Positions 36,901 to 45,034 of a stretch of 64,000 nucleotides of DNA are shown in pieces (the stretch's first letter is position 1; each line of letters starts with the position of its first letter). The stretch spans positions 736 through 64,735 of the forward strand of contig SVDN01000006.1 in the NCBI GenBank assembly GCA_015057825.1, in the 5' to 3' direction. Position numbers and translations under genes: made by a program. The stretch is from Lachnospiraceae bacterium. GTDB taxonomy: Bacteria > Bacillota > Clostridia > Lachnospirales > Lachnospiraceae. The notes under the pieces were generated by a model. It saw nothing but the letters and a program-made list of their open reading frames with translations, was not told the origin of the DNA and made no database searches.

Positions 36901-39215
36901 GTCTGACTGTAATGAATAAGGGAAACGACATAGCATTATCTATGGAATATAATAAGCTTGGAAAAGTATCCAAAATGAGGGACGGACTTGGTAATGAAAC
37001 CGTGTATGACTATGATGTGGTCGGACATTTGTTGGAAAAAAGAGATGCTTGCGGCAATAAAAAAACATTCGAATATGATGCTATGGGAAGAATGATAAAA
37101 ACTGATAGCAAAGATGAAAGTACAAGCTATCGCTACGATGAATGCGGAGTGCTTACAAAGGCATCAAATGGTAACGGCAGCATAAGCGTAAGTACCGATA
37201 AAAACCTGAATGTAACGCAGATATTAAACGAAAACGGTGAAAAACTAAGCTTTGTTTATGATAAGTACGGTCGTGAAACAAAAGTAATGTATCCGGATGG
37301 AAGTGTGCTAAACAAAGCCTATGGAGATAACGGAAAAGTATCGGAACTAAGGCTTTTAAATGAAAAGTCGGAAGCTGTACTCAGTATAGCGTATGAATAC
37401 AACAAAGCCGGTAAGCTTTTAAGCAAAACACAAAACGGTATAAAAACATCATATGACTATGATTATTGTGGAAATACAATCTTAATCAACTGTGAAAGAG
37501 GTGGAGAAACGCTTTTAAGATATGAATATACATATGATGTTAACCATGCCGTAACAAGACTTTGTAAATCGGGAAAGATGCTTGAAAAGGAAGAAAATTA
37601 CAAATACGAGTACGACACCGTTGGTAGGCTTACAAAAGTCTACATTAATGATAATCTTTTAAGAGAATACGATTATGATGAAAACGGAAACAGAACAAGA
37701 ATGGCGGATTTATCTTGCGGAAAAACCGTTACTTACCGCTATAACAAGGCTGACATGCTTATAGAAAAGATCGAAAAAACAGCGGAAGGTCCAAAATGCT
37801 TTACGTACACATATGATTCAAACGGCAACCTTTTAAAAGAAAGGTCGGAAAATGAGTGTATCCGGTCGTTTGAATACAACGCTGATAACCGTATGATTAA
37901 AGCAACGGACAGGTTTGGAAATGTATGCGAATACAAATATAATGCTCTTGGCTACAGGACATTAAAAACCTTTAAAGGCGTGGACGGAACAGTTGAAGAA
38001 GAAAGATATATTCTTGATGTAAGGAAAGACTGTGCAAACATAGTAGGTAAAGTAAAAGACGGTAAAACAACCTACTTCGTATGGGGAGAAACAGTGCTTG
38101 CGACCTTTGGAGAGAAGTCGGAAAACTTTATAAGCGATGTAATGGGAAGTATCACTCTGAAATTTAGCGGAGATAATACAAATCCTGAATTTATCGACTA
38201 TGATGAGTTTGGAAACTCCCCTAACTTAAAAGGCTTGGATTTTTCTTATACAGGACTTGAATATGACCGGATTTCAGACACCTACCATGCAGGGATGAGA
38301 CAATATTCCCCAAAAACAGGGCGATTTCTTTCAAGAGATATAATTATGGGACACATAATGCTTCCTGAAACTTTGAACAGATATGTTTATTGTATGTCAT
38401 CACCATTAAAGTATGTGGATAGAAACGGTAAAATGCCGGAATACATAGGAGATAAGCTAAACAGCAGCGTATCCGGAATAATAAACGGCGGAGCAGAATG
38501 GTGGGATGGCTTGGATCCGGAAAGCCGGGATTCGTTGAATAATATTGGAAAAGGAATCTTAGGCGGAGCAAGAATGATGATGGAAAAAGACTATCCACTG
38601 CTTGAAATAGATCCAAGTGATGTAGCAGCGTGGTTTGCAAAGACAGACTTGGGTGAGGCCTTCTTAAGCGCAACACTTGGAATGGAAAGAGATGAGTTTG
38701 GCGTATATCATGCAAGGAAGGATTGTTCACAACAACACTTTGGCTATGCAAATCTATACGATTATGTATTTAAATGCTTTACATCTGCAGGGGCGAATCC
38801 CTTGCCTGAATTTAGCGCTAATGGAGAGACATATACTCTTTGGATGTGGAAAGGCGACTACTTTAACCTGGGAGCCGGAGGCGAAACCGGCATATACTAC
38901 GGTGAAGGAGCATACAAAACAGCATATACGGACAGCAAACTTATGATGGATATAACCGTAACAAACACCATGGGAAGAAAGATAATGGAATATAATCCAA
39001 AAGAAACCCAGTGGTGGATAACGGGCTTTAATCCACAGTTTCAGGACATGAAGCAGGAAGATTTGCTTGCAATAGGTCTTGTAGACTTTAAAGATGAGCC
39101 GGAACTGTGGGAAGGGTTTTTGGCTGAGTTCTTTAAAGACGGAAAAATAAAAGATGAGTATAAAGATATGTTATGTGCAGATGTAGATAGCAAGAAAATA
39201 TTCTATAAGTGGTAA
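33936..39215 (+). CDS. Giant Rhs/YD-repeat toxin with T7SS-type helical N-terminus and DUF4474-like tip
   Basis: 1759 residues. (1) The first ~200 residues are helical, without a signal peptide or PAAR domain (RQARQAIAAFDAENAKLKEV). (2) A DUF6531-like entry domain: CSVDPVNLATGNFTYEKTDF (about 228). (3) About 30 YD repeats (EYDxxGRxTxxxD type) form the cocoon, about 400-1400. (4) The Rhs core end: YDEFGNSPNL, FSYTGLEYDRISDTYHAGM, TGRFLSRDII, NRYVYCMSSPLKYVDRNGK (about 1420-1500). (5) A ~260-residue C-terminal tip with TLWMWKGDYFNLGAGGETGI and QWWITGFNPQFQDM, which I match to DUF4474 from memory. The tip is expected to be the toxic part. Gene order points to export by EssC. Three more copies of the tip region follow downstream. 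Confidence 0.85.
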   Translation: MGRVLYVGEMERQARQAIAAFDAENAKLKEVLLPLDSFLGNKSLVAKAYESEKLLLQDIQYLVRGQLSLNARLAYEYWELFMALPGEDIDEAKIISQIEQLDEILLNNRSIIYILNTFGKLSFAGIMLNKYRRMIDNLEQAKALLIERLESLYSFEQATLGLFRGVSSIQSALTKGYSTVNGAWSNGTYSPSGDTTWRVVLSDAWKKYEETYANKAIEAALATQDWSECSVDPVNLATGNFTYEKTDFFMPGKPAFDMTRYFNGLSKNSGAFGKGWSCMADCKLYQQDADIINEKGPISLYLNDGSMDEFIPEGEGRYKSLYRHEGILKKRNDNDSAFEYITNDGKSYLFDVYGILIALKDGWGNKIKLVSWNKRIHRIMVGKNSLEINYSEEGNISTVSDSMGRSVSYEYEKVNFNGKDESRLVKVYGCDGNETEYIYDKEGNLAKVINGGKVSLINKYDDKKRTVYQEFPDKTFMKYRYEDGKTILTERNGAEIVYSHNKDNVTKSIQTGDAIEVFERDDKKRLVSYVDANGNETKTEYDKKGMTKTVIEASNDKSQIELFADGKVKKYTKNGKLIFENFKEDENAPENITKTIDCYGNITQAGYNKRKLMEWRKNPDGGELCFEYDRRKNLIKQTDGLLATSHFEYDEYNRLVKEIAPNGAVSLYEYDSANNLTKITDPLGNTREYDFGSLGYVQRIKDCNGETVDIEYNEVERPCCIHLKDGTKVIYEYDSMWNVSGVRLEGEDGFKYIYNERNLLHKVINPEGGETVFAYDKVGNIISETNPLGHSASFEYDKLNRRIKQTDYMGKTTYFSYGEHDEPESVSLGDKSLRYEYDAFGRPIKKIDACGNEKSISYTFRGKVSEIKDAEGKKTSYEYDKAGNLVRITYPYGITKSFERDINGNVIRYEKSGEEATLISYDCLNRPVAIEDEKGNKSSLEYDSMGRVTGFVGKDKEKRSFEYDKTGNIIRARKEGSCIVNCDYDKHGRLTVMNKGNDIALSMEYNKLGKVSKMRDGLGNETVYDYDVVGHLLEKRDACGNKKTFEYDAMGRMIKTDSKDESTSYRYDECGVLTKASNGNGSISVSTDKNLNVTQILNENGEKLSFVYDKYGRETKVMYPDGSVLNKAYGDNGKVSELRLLNEKSEAVLSIAYEYNKAGKLLSKTQNGIKTSYDYDYCGNTILINCERGGETLLRYEYTYDVNHAVTRLCKSGKMLEKEENYKYEYDTVGRLTKVYINDNLLREYDYDENGNRTRMADLSCGKTVTYRYNKADMLIEKIEKTAEGPKCFTYTYDSNGNLLKERSENECIRSFEYNADNRMIKATDRFGNVCEYKYNALGYRTLKTFKGVDGTVEEERYILDVRKDCANIVGKVKDGKTTYFVWGETVLATFGEKSENFISDVMGSITLKFSGDNTNPEFIDYDEFGNSPNLKGLDFSYTGLEYDRISDTYHAGMRQYSPKTGRFLSRDIIMGHIMLPETLNRYVYCMSSPLKYVDRNGKMPEYIGDKLNSSVSGIINGGAEWWDGLDPESRDSLNNIGKGILGGARMMMEKDYPLLEIDPSDVAAWFAKTDLGEAFLSATLGMERDEFGVYHARKDCSQQHFGYANLYDYVFKCFTSAGANPLPEFSANGETYTLWMWKGDYFNLGAGGETGIYYGEGAYKTAYTDSKLMMDITVTNTMGRKIMEYNPKETQWWITGFNPQFQDMKQEDLLAIGLVDFKDEPELWEGFLAEFFKDGKIKDEYKDMLCADVDSKKIFYKW

Positions 39216-39230
39216 TTGAGAGGTTGACAA

Positions 39231-40208
39231 ATGAGAAAGAGAATAAATATTTTAACTATAATTTTTGCAATGCTTATATTAGTGAATTTAACAGGTTGCT
39301 TTAGAGGACGTTATGAAGTGATGGAAGATATGACAGGTGAATCCGCTGAACTTATTGAAAATGCTAGAGATAAGATAATTGATGGGATAAATAAAAATGA
39401 TATTGACGCTATTAAAAGTTTATTTGCAGATATTGTGTTTGAGGAAACTGATGATGTAGATGAAAAACTATCAGGAATTATTGAATTATTTGCAGGACGA
39501 AAAATTATAAGCACAACAGACAAAAAACCTGGATTTCAAAAAGATACAGAAGGTAAGTTGTGGACAATATATAATGCATATGATCTAACGTTGGAAGACG
39601 GCTCTGTATTTATAATGAATTTGAGTTTGGATAAGTTGAATGAAGAAGATCCGTCAAGTATTGGAGTTAATTCTTTAGCATTTTGCAATTGTATTATGGA
39701 TGCAACTCCTGATGAGTTCGACTGGGAGGGAGAAGGATTAATTAGATATTTCGGTTTTTATGATAAACCTTATGAAGAGGCTATGAAAACAATAATTAAT
39801 GCCATAAACAATACTGATGCAGAAGCTATAAAGGCTTTGTTATCGGAAAATGCAAAAGAATATATTTTTGACGTTGATACTGATATACAATGGTTATTTG
39901 ATGCCTTTTATGGAAAGAAGATAGTAGGATCAGAGTGTATAAGAAAAATATATGAAAACACCTATTCAAGTCGGCATGACGTACAAGTCAGCAACCGTTG
40001 GTCCCGAATCTACGTTTTAACCTTAGAAGACGGAACAGAGTATGAGATGAAGATATCAATGTACTCAATGGATAAAGAAGACCCGGGGAATGTTGGGTTG
40101 AATGTGCTCAAGGTATTAACAACTACGCAAGAACAAAGACCAGATGCCTCAGATGTTCATTGGGATTCATGGGTTGGCGACCCTGCAATAGAATCAATTA
40201 CAATTTAA
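39231..40208 (+). CDS. Two-domain DUF5104-like lipoprotein, copy 1 (candidate immunity)
   Basis: 325 residues. A lipoprotein signal ends in LTGC (Cys about 23). Two similar domains of ~130 residues follow, each beginning with a helix of the type IINAINNTDAEAIKALLSE and containing a YxLTLEDG strand (about 40-165 and 180-310). This matches DUF5104, a family of lipoproteins of gut Bacillota. Position directly behind the Rhs toxin (15 bp) and repetition after each toxin cassette make immunity the best guess. A lipoprotein would intercept a toxin outside the membrane. Ribosome site: GAGAGG. Confidence 0.7.
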   Translation: MRKRINILTIIFAMLILVNLTGCFRGRYEVMEDMTGESAELIENARDKIIDGINKNDIDAIKSLFADIVFEETDDVDEKLSGIIELFAGRKIISTTDKKPGFQKDTEGKLWTIYNAYDLTLEDGSVFIMNLSLDKLNEEDPSSIGVNSLAFCNCIMDATPDEFDWEGEGLIRYFGFYDKPYEEAMKTIINAINNTDAEAIKALLSENAKEYIFDVDTDIQWLFDAFYGKKIVGSECIRKIYENTYSSRHDVQVSNRWSRIYVLTLEDGTEYEMKISMYSMDKEDPGNVGLNVLKVLTTTQEQRPDASDVHWDSWVGDPAIESITI

Positions 40209-40224
40209 CATGCCAATAAAGAAA

Positions 40225-40803
40225 AAGGCCAAAAATGCTTTACATACATATATGATGCTAATGGAAACCTTTTAAAAGAAATGTCGGAAAACGAGTGTAT
40301 TCGTTCATTTGAATATAACACTGATAATCGTATGATTAAAGCGACAGACAGGCCTGGACTTTTCTTATACAGGCCTAGAATATGACCAGATTTCAGACAC
40401 CTACCATGCAGGGAGGAGACAATATTCACCAAAAACAGGTTGATTCCTATCAAAGGATATAATCGTGGGACACATAATGTTACCTGAAACGTTGAACAGA
40501 TATGTTTACTGCATGTCCTTACCACTAAAATATGTGGACATAACCGTAACAAACACCATGGGAAGAAAGATAATGGAATATAATCCAAAAGAAACTCAGT
40601 GGTGGATAACGGGCTTTAATCCGCAGTTTCAGGATATGAAGCAGGAAGATTTGCTTGCAATAGGTCTTGTAGACTTTAAAGATGAGCCGGAACTGTGGGA
40701 AGGGTTTAGGGCAAAATACCTAGATAATGAAAAATACAGGGAAATGACAAAAGAAATGCTGTGCTTTGACAAGGACAATATGAAAGTATTTTATAGATGG
40801 TAG
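40225..40803 (+). pseudogene. Decayed Rhs-tip/toxin cassette (copy B)
   Basis: Three pieces of the Rhs gene are joined: CFTYIYDANGNLLKEMSENE with the following KATDR segment, then FSYTG-type sequence up to LKYVD, then ITVTNTMGRKIMEYNPK through a tail ending MKVFYRW. Two segments present in the intact gene are missing. One lies between KATDR and LDFSYTG, at a 9-bp near-repeat AGGYTTGGA. The other lies between KYVD and ITVTN. A TGA replaces the Arg codon in TGRF at about 40441. No start codon is appropriate; the frame from 40465 is only the surviving 3' part. Confidence 0.85.
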
Positions 40804-40808
40804 AAAAT

Positions 40809-41783
40809 ATGAAGAGAATATTTATAACGATTTTAGCTATTTTATTAATGATTTCATTAACAGGTTGCTTAAAAATGAGTAGTAGAGAAATGCTTCTTAA
40901 TAAAACGGAATCCGAAAATGAAAAAGTGACAAAGGATGTTGAAGAAAAGATAGTAGAAGCAATAAATAATGCAGATGAAGATATGCTGTTTGGTATTTTT
41001 TCCGAGGAAACAAAAGAAAAAAATGCGGATATTAGGAATCAAATACATGATTTAATTGCTTTATTTGATGGAAAGAAAATAGTTAGTGAAGATACGCATC
41101 CACAACATTCACAAGGGGGAGCAAATTATGATGAATGGATTGTAACGAGGAGTGGATGTATTACCCTTGAAACAGGTGAACAGTATGATGTTATGTTCAG
41201 TATGGTCGCAAAACAAGAAACAAACCCGATAGAGGAAGGAGTGTATAATCTGTGTGTTTTTGAGGGGGATAAAGATGATTCACCGGATGAATTCACTTGG
41301 GGAGGAGATTATGGGATTGAATTATATGTTTTCGATGAATCAGTAGTAACAAACATGGTACAGTCAATAGTGGATGCCATAAACAATACTGATGCAGAAG
41401 CTATAAAGGCTCTATTATCGGAAAATGCAAAAGAATATATATTTGACGTTGATACTGACATACAATGGCTATTTGATGCTTTTTATGGAAAGAAGATAGT
41501 AGATTTTACTGAACTGAAATTGGTTTTAGATTCAACATATACACACAGACATGATGCGGAAGTTTCCAACCGCTGGTCCCGAATCTACGTTTTAACCTTA
41601 GAAGACGGAACAGAGTATGAGATGAAGATATCAATGTACTCAATGGATAAAGAAGACCCGGGGAATGTTGGGTTGAATATTGTTAGCGTAATAAAGTGCC
41701 GTATGGAAACACTGGAAAAAGAAGATCGTTTAATGTGGGAAAGTTACTTAAGCGATCCTAAAATTAATGTGTATAGGTACTAG
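40809..41783 (+). CDS. Two-domain DUF5104-like lipoprotein, copy 2
   Basis: 324 residues from ATG 40809; an ATG at 40797 overlaps the end of cassette B. Signal peptide with lipobox LTGC (Cys about 20). It has two DUF5104-like domains. The N-terminal one differs clearly from copies 1 and 3. The C-terminal one is nearly the same as in copy 3: 41361-41681 is identical, base for base, to 43594-43914. As an immunity candidate it would match whichever toxin tip preceded it. The reading frame continues past the TAG into cassette C sequence. Confidence 0.7.
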   Translation: MKRIFITILAILLMISLTGCLKMSSREMLLNKTESENEKVTKDVEEKIVEAINNADEDMLFGIFSEETKEKNADIRNQIHDLIALFDGKKIVSEDTHPQHSQGGANYDEWIVTRSGCITLETGEQYDVMFSMVAKQETNPIEEGVYNLCVFEGDKDDSPDEFTWGGDYGIELYVFDESVVTNMVQSIVDAINNTDAEAIKALLSENAKEYIFDVDTDIQWLFDAFYGKKIVDFTELKLVLDSTYTHRHDAEVSNRWSRIYVLTLEDGTEYEMKISMYSMDKEDPGNVGLNIVSVIKCRMETLEKEDRLMWESYLSDPKINVYRY

Positions 41784-41891
41784 ATAGCTTTAGTAAAAGA
41801 AAGATATATCCTTGACATTAGGAAAGACTGTGCAAACATAGTAGGTAAAGTAAAAGACGGTAAAACAACCTACTTCGTATGGGGAGAAACA

Positions 41892-43013
41892 GTGCTTGCG
41901 ACCTTTGGAGAAAAGTCGGAAAACTTTATAAGCGATGTAATGGGAAGTCTCATTTTAAAACTTGATGAAGATAAGTTAAAGCCTGAATATATCGACTATG
42001 ATGAGTTTGGAAACTCACCTGACTTAAAAGGCTTGGATTATTCTTATACAGGCCTTGAATATGACCAAATTTCAGACACCTACCATGCAGGGATGAGACA
42101 ATATTCACCAAAAACAGGCCGATTCATATCAAAGGATATAATCATGGGACACATAATGTTGCCTGAAACTTTGAACAGATATGTATATTGTATGTCATCA
42201 CCATTAAAGTATGTGGACAGAAACGGAAAAATGCCGGAATATGTAGGAGATATAATAAACAGCAGCGTATCCGGATTAATAAACGGCAGAGCAGAATGGT
42301 GGGATGGCTTGGATCCGGAAAGTCAAGATTCGTTGGATAATTTCGGAAAAGGAATCTTAGGCGGAGCAAGACTGATGACAGAAATAGACCATCCACTGTT
42401 TGGAATAGATGCAAGTGATGTAGCGGCATGGTTTGCAAAGACGGACATGGGTGAGGCCTTCTTAAGCGCAACACTTGGAATGGAAAGAGATGAGTTTGGT
42501 GTATATCATGCAAGAAAGGACTGTACACAGCAGTACTTTGGCTATGCTGATTTGTATGACTATGTTTTTAAATGCTTCACATCTGCAGAGAGAAACAAAA
42601 TAGAGTTTACAGCTTCTGATGGTGAGAGTTTTACTCTTTGGATGTGGAAAGGCGACTATTTCAACCTAGGAGCCGGAGGCGAAACCGGCATATACTACGG
42701 TGAAGGCGCATACAAGACAACATATACGGACAGCAAACTTATGATGGATATAACCGTAACAAACACCATGGGAAGAAAGGTAATGGAATATAATCCAAAA
42801 GAAACCCAGTGGTGGATAACGGGCTTTAACCCACAGTTTCAGGATATGAAGCAGGAAGATTTGCTTGCAATAGGTCTTGTAGACTTTAAAGATGAGCCGG
42901 AACTGTGGGAAGGGTTTATAAAAGAATGCTTTAAAGACGGGAAATTAAAAGACGAATATAAAAACTTCCTATGCTTGGATATAGAGAATAAAAAATTGTA
43001 TTATAGGTGGTAA
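41892..43013 (+). CDS. Orphan Rhs-tip/DUF4474 toxin cassette (copy C), reading frame intact
   Basis: 373 residues in an uninterrupted frame, but without its own gene start. Homology to the Rhs gene begins at about 41793 (VKERYILDIRKDCANIVGK) in the same frame as the upstream lipoprotein and directly after its stop. The first GTG (41892) is an internal codon of the Rhs core. It covers the core end (YTGLEYDQISDTYHAGM to LKYVDRNGKMPEY) and a full toxin tip ending ENKKLYYRW. The tip differs from the main gene at many residues, for example near ERNKIEFTASDGESF. Such promoterless tips can replace the tip of the main gene by recombination through the shared core. It may be silent or may yield free toxin. 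Confidence 0.75.
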   Translation: MLATFGEKSENFISDVMGSLILKLDEDKLKPEYIDYDEFGNSPDLKGLDYSYTGLEYDQISDTYHAGMRQYSPKTGRFISKDIIMGHIMLPETLNRYVYCMSSPLKYVDRNGKMPEYVGDIINSSVSGLINGRAEWWDGLDPESQDSLDNFGKGILGGARLMTEIDHPLFGIDASDVAAWFAKTDMGEAFLSATLGMERDEFGVYHARKDCTQQYFGYADLYDYVFKCFTSAERNKIEFTASDGESFTLWMWKGDYFNLGAGGETGIYYGEGAYKTTYTDSKLMMDITVTNTMGRKVMEYNPKETQWWITGFNPQFQDMKQEDLLAIGLVDFKDEPELWEGFIKECFKDGKLKDEYKNFLCLDIENKKLYYRW

Positions 43014-43020
43014 ATGTTAA

Positions 43021-44016
43021 ATGAAAAGAATAATAGTACTAATAGTAACAATAATAATGGTTTTCACACTTGGAGGTTGTTTAAAACTTCCTAGTTCTGT
43101 AAGATATGATTCGGATGATAAAAGTGAAGATTTGGCATTAAGAGAAACGCTTGAAAAAGTTGTTGAGGCAATAAATAATAAAGATGAATCAGCGATAAAA
43201 GCGCTTATATCAAAAGCATCTATTGATTTTGAGTTGGAACAAGGAGCTGATATTGATCAAGAGATAAAATCGCTAATAGAAATATTTGGTGGACAAACAA
43301 TTATATTTGATAGCATTGATCTTAATACAACGAAGCAGGCGGATCAGGAATATGATGGAGGGTTAAAGAGAGCGTGGGTACAATCAAAATATATGATAAC
43401 AACGGAAGATAACAGTGAATATCAACTAATTTTGGGTGTGTGTTATGAGGATGTAGAAAATAAGGATGAAATAGGAATTTTTGCTCTTTCTGTTATTAAA
43501 GGAAATATTGAAGATACACCGGATGAATTCACTTGGGGCGGAAATACGGTTGAAGCATTTAGTTTTGATGAAGCTGTAGTGACGAATATGGCACAGTCAA
43601 TAGTGGATGCCATAAACAATACTGATGCAGAAGCTATAAAGGCTCTATTATCGGAAAATGCAAAAGAATATATATTTGACGTTGATACTGACATACAATG
43701 GCTATTTGATGCTTTTTATGGAAAGAAGATAGTAGATTTTACTGAACTGAAATTGGTTTTAGATTCAACATATACACACAGACATGATGCGGAAGTTTCC
43801 AACCGCTGGTCCCGAATCTACGTTTTAACCTTAGAAGACGGAACAGAGTATGAGATGAAGATATCAATGTACTCAATGGATAAAGAAGACCCGGGGAATG
43901 TTGGGTTGAATATTATTAGCGTTATAAAATGTCGAATGGATACGTTAGAAAGCGAAGATAGAATGATGTGGGAAAGTTATTTAAGCAATCCAAAAATAAA
44001 TGTATATAAATACTAA
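43021..44016 (+). CDS. Two-domain DUF5104-like lipoprotein, copy 3
   Basis: 331 residues. Lipobox LGGC (Cys about 20) after a strongly hydrophobic signal. The N-terminal DUF5104-like domain is distinct (LEKVVEAINNKDESAIKAL). The C-terminal domain shares a 321-bp identical DNA block with copy 2. It starts 7 bp after toxin cassette C and would be its cognate immunity gene if the array follows toxin-then-immunity order. The contrast between a varied first domain and a uniform second domain suggests that recognition of the variable toxin lies in the first. Confidence 0.7.
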   Translation: MKRIIVLIVTIIMVFTLGGCLKLPSSVRYDSDDKSEDLALRETLEKVVEAINNKDESAIKALISKASIDFELEQGADIDQEIKSLIEIFGGQTIIFDSIDLNTTKQADQEYDGGLKRAWVQSKYMITTEDNSEYQLILGVCYEDVENKDEIGIFALSVIKGNIEDTPDEFTWGGNTVEAFSFDEAVVTNMAQSIVDAINNTDAEAIKALLSENAKEYIFDVDTDIQWLFDAFYGKKIVDFTELKLVLDSTYTHRHDAEVSNRWSRIYVLTLEDGTEYEMKISMYSMDKEDPGNVGLNIISVIKCRMDTLESEDRMMWESYLSNPKINVYKY

Positions 44017-44098
44017 ATAGCTTGGGCAAAAGAAACATTATATCTATGTTTAAGAAACAAAGGTAATATTTCGTGAAAGAATTGGTCTAAACAAAGAT

Positions 44099-44678
44099 TA
44101 GAACAAGAATGGCAGATTTATCTTGCGGAAAACCCGTTATTTACCGCTATAACAAGGCTGACATGCTTATAGAAAAGACCGAAAAAACAGCGGAAGGCCA
44201 AAGATGCTTTACATATATATATGATGCTAATGGAAACCTTTTAAAAGAAATGTCGGAAAATGAGTGTATTCGTTCATTTGAATATAACACTGATAATCGT
44301 ATGATTAAAGCGACAGACAGGCCTAGACTTTTCTTATACAGGCCTTGAATATGACCAAATTTCAGACACCTACCATGCAGGGATGATACAGTATTCACCA
44401 AAACAGGTCGATTCCTATCAAAGGATATAATCATGGGACACATAATGTTGCCTGAAACTTTGAACAGATATGTATATTGTATGTCATCACCATTAAAGTA
44501 TGTGGACATAACCGTAACAAACACCATGGGAAGAAAGATAATGGAATATAATCCAAAAGAAACTCAGTGGTGGATAACGGGATTTAATCCACAGTTTCAG
44601 GATATGAAGCAGGAAGATTTGCTTGCAATAGGTCTTGTAGACTTTAAAGATGAGCCGGAACTATGGGAAGGGTTTTAG
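44099..44678 (+). pseudogene. Decayed Rhs-tip/toxin cassette (copy D)
   Basis: Homology to the Rhs gene starts at about 44099 (RMADLSCGKPVIYRYNKAD, corresponding to 37697 onward). It shows the same two internal deletions as cassette B: KATDR joined to LFLYRP/FSYTG sequence, and LKYVD joined to ITVTNTMGR. An A is missing near 44398-44405, shifting the frame before TGRF. The end is also lost: the frame stops right after DEPELWEGF. The 83 bp before it (44017-44098) hold no recognisable gene. Confidence 0.85.
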
Positions 44679-44836
44679 CGGGTTAGAGCCCCGCAAACCC
44701 CTTTTTCTTCTTTTAAAGAATCATCTTCTTAGATTATTCTGGCGAGAAGATCCATTAGTTATTCTGTTACTCTATCCCGGGCAAGATGTAAAACTACCCA
44801 TACCTCCCTTTTTGAGCGACTCAAAGTCGCTCCTAT
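44679..44836. other. Non-coding segment with hairpins behind the Rhs array
   Basis: No gene is seen. Three hairpins can be drawn: a 5-bp GCGGG/CCCGC stem (44678-44694) with a T-run a few bases later, possibly a weak terminator; ATCTTCT/AGAAGAT within about 44723-44751; and a perfect 8-bp stem with a 3-nt loop, 44814-44832 (GAGCGACT/AGTCGCTC). Sequence character changes here from the coding style of the island. Confidence 0.4.
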
Positions 44837-44912
44837 GGAAGCCTAGCTCAATGGTAGAGCAATCGGCTGTTAACCGATAGACCACGGACGGATTACGGAC
44901 GAAAGCTTACCT
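44837..44912 (+). other. tRNA-Asn-like sequence (degenerate)
   Basis: The D-arm (GCTC at 44846, GAGC at 44857) and anticodon arm are perfect: stem ATCGG/CCGAT and loop CTGTTAA (44867-44873) with anticodon GTT. The T-arm has no TTCGA-type loop and no pairing stem. The acceptor strand GGAAGCC has only a partial partner near AAGCTTACC. It is therefore a damaged or chimeric tRNA(Asn), not a functional canonical gene as far as can be seen. Part of a composite segment with another tRNA-like element. Confidence 0.5.
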
Positions 44913-44943
44913 AAACCTAAATAAAATTAAAGGAGAAAATAAT

Positions 44944-45030
44944 ATGTTTCACATTATGTTAATTCTTTTAGCACCCATAATGGTAGTAGGTGGAATTGTA
45001 ACCTACATAGGACAATACTTATTCAGCTAA
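44944..45030 (+). CDS. 28-residue hydrophobic peptide
   Basis: ATG 44944 follows a strong AAAGGAG (44929-44935) at a good distance. The peptide is a single hydrophobic helix (MLILLAPIMVVGGIVTYIG) with almost no charge. Size and build resemble small membrane proteins such as type I toxins, but no antisense RNA or homologue could be shown. It lies between two tRNA-like sequences, both bordered by a CTAAACCTAA-like spacer. Confidence 0.45.
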   Translation: MFHIMLILLAPIMVVGGIVTYIGQYLFS

Positions 45031-45034
45031 ACCT

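Larger units (their letters stand above)
39216..44678 (+). repeat. Tandem toxin-tip/immunity array
   Basis: Alternating units behind the main Rhs gene: lipoprotein 1, decayed cassette B, lipoprotein 2, intact cassette C, lipoprotein 3, decayed cassette D. All cassettes share long DNA stretches with the main gene (38006-39120), and lipoproteins share their C-terminal domain. This substrate for homologous recombination can shuffle tips and immunity genes. Confidence 0.85.

Noticed and set aside
33936..39215. Many long antisense open frames within the Rhs gene
   Set aside because: They mirror the repetitive YD-repeat coding sequence, have no ribosome sites and no recognisable protein families.
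40465..40803. Stand-alone 112-residue gene
   Set aside because: It is the 3' piece of a decayed Rhs cassette with an internal deletion and an in-frame stop just upstream; the GTG is an internal codon.
44837..44912. Functional tRNA-Asn gene
   Set aside because: The T-arm and acceptor stem do not form, so it is listed only as tRNA-like.
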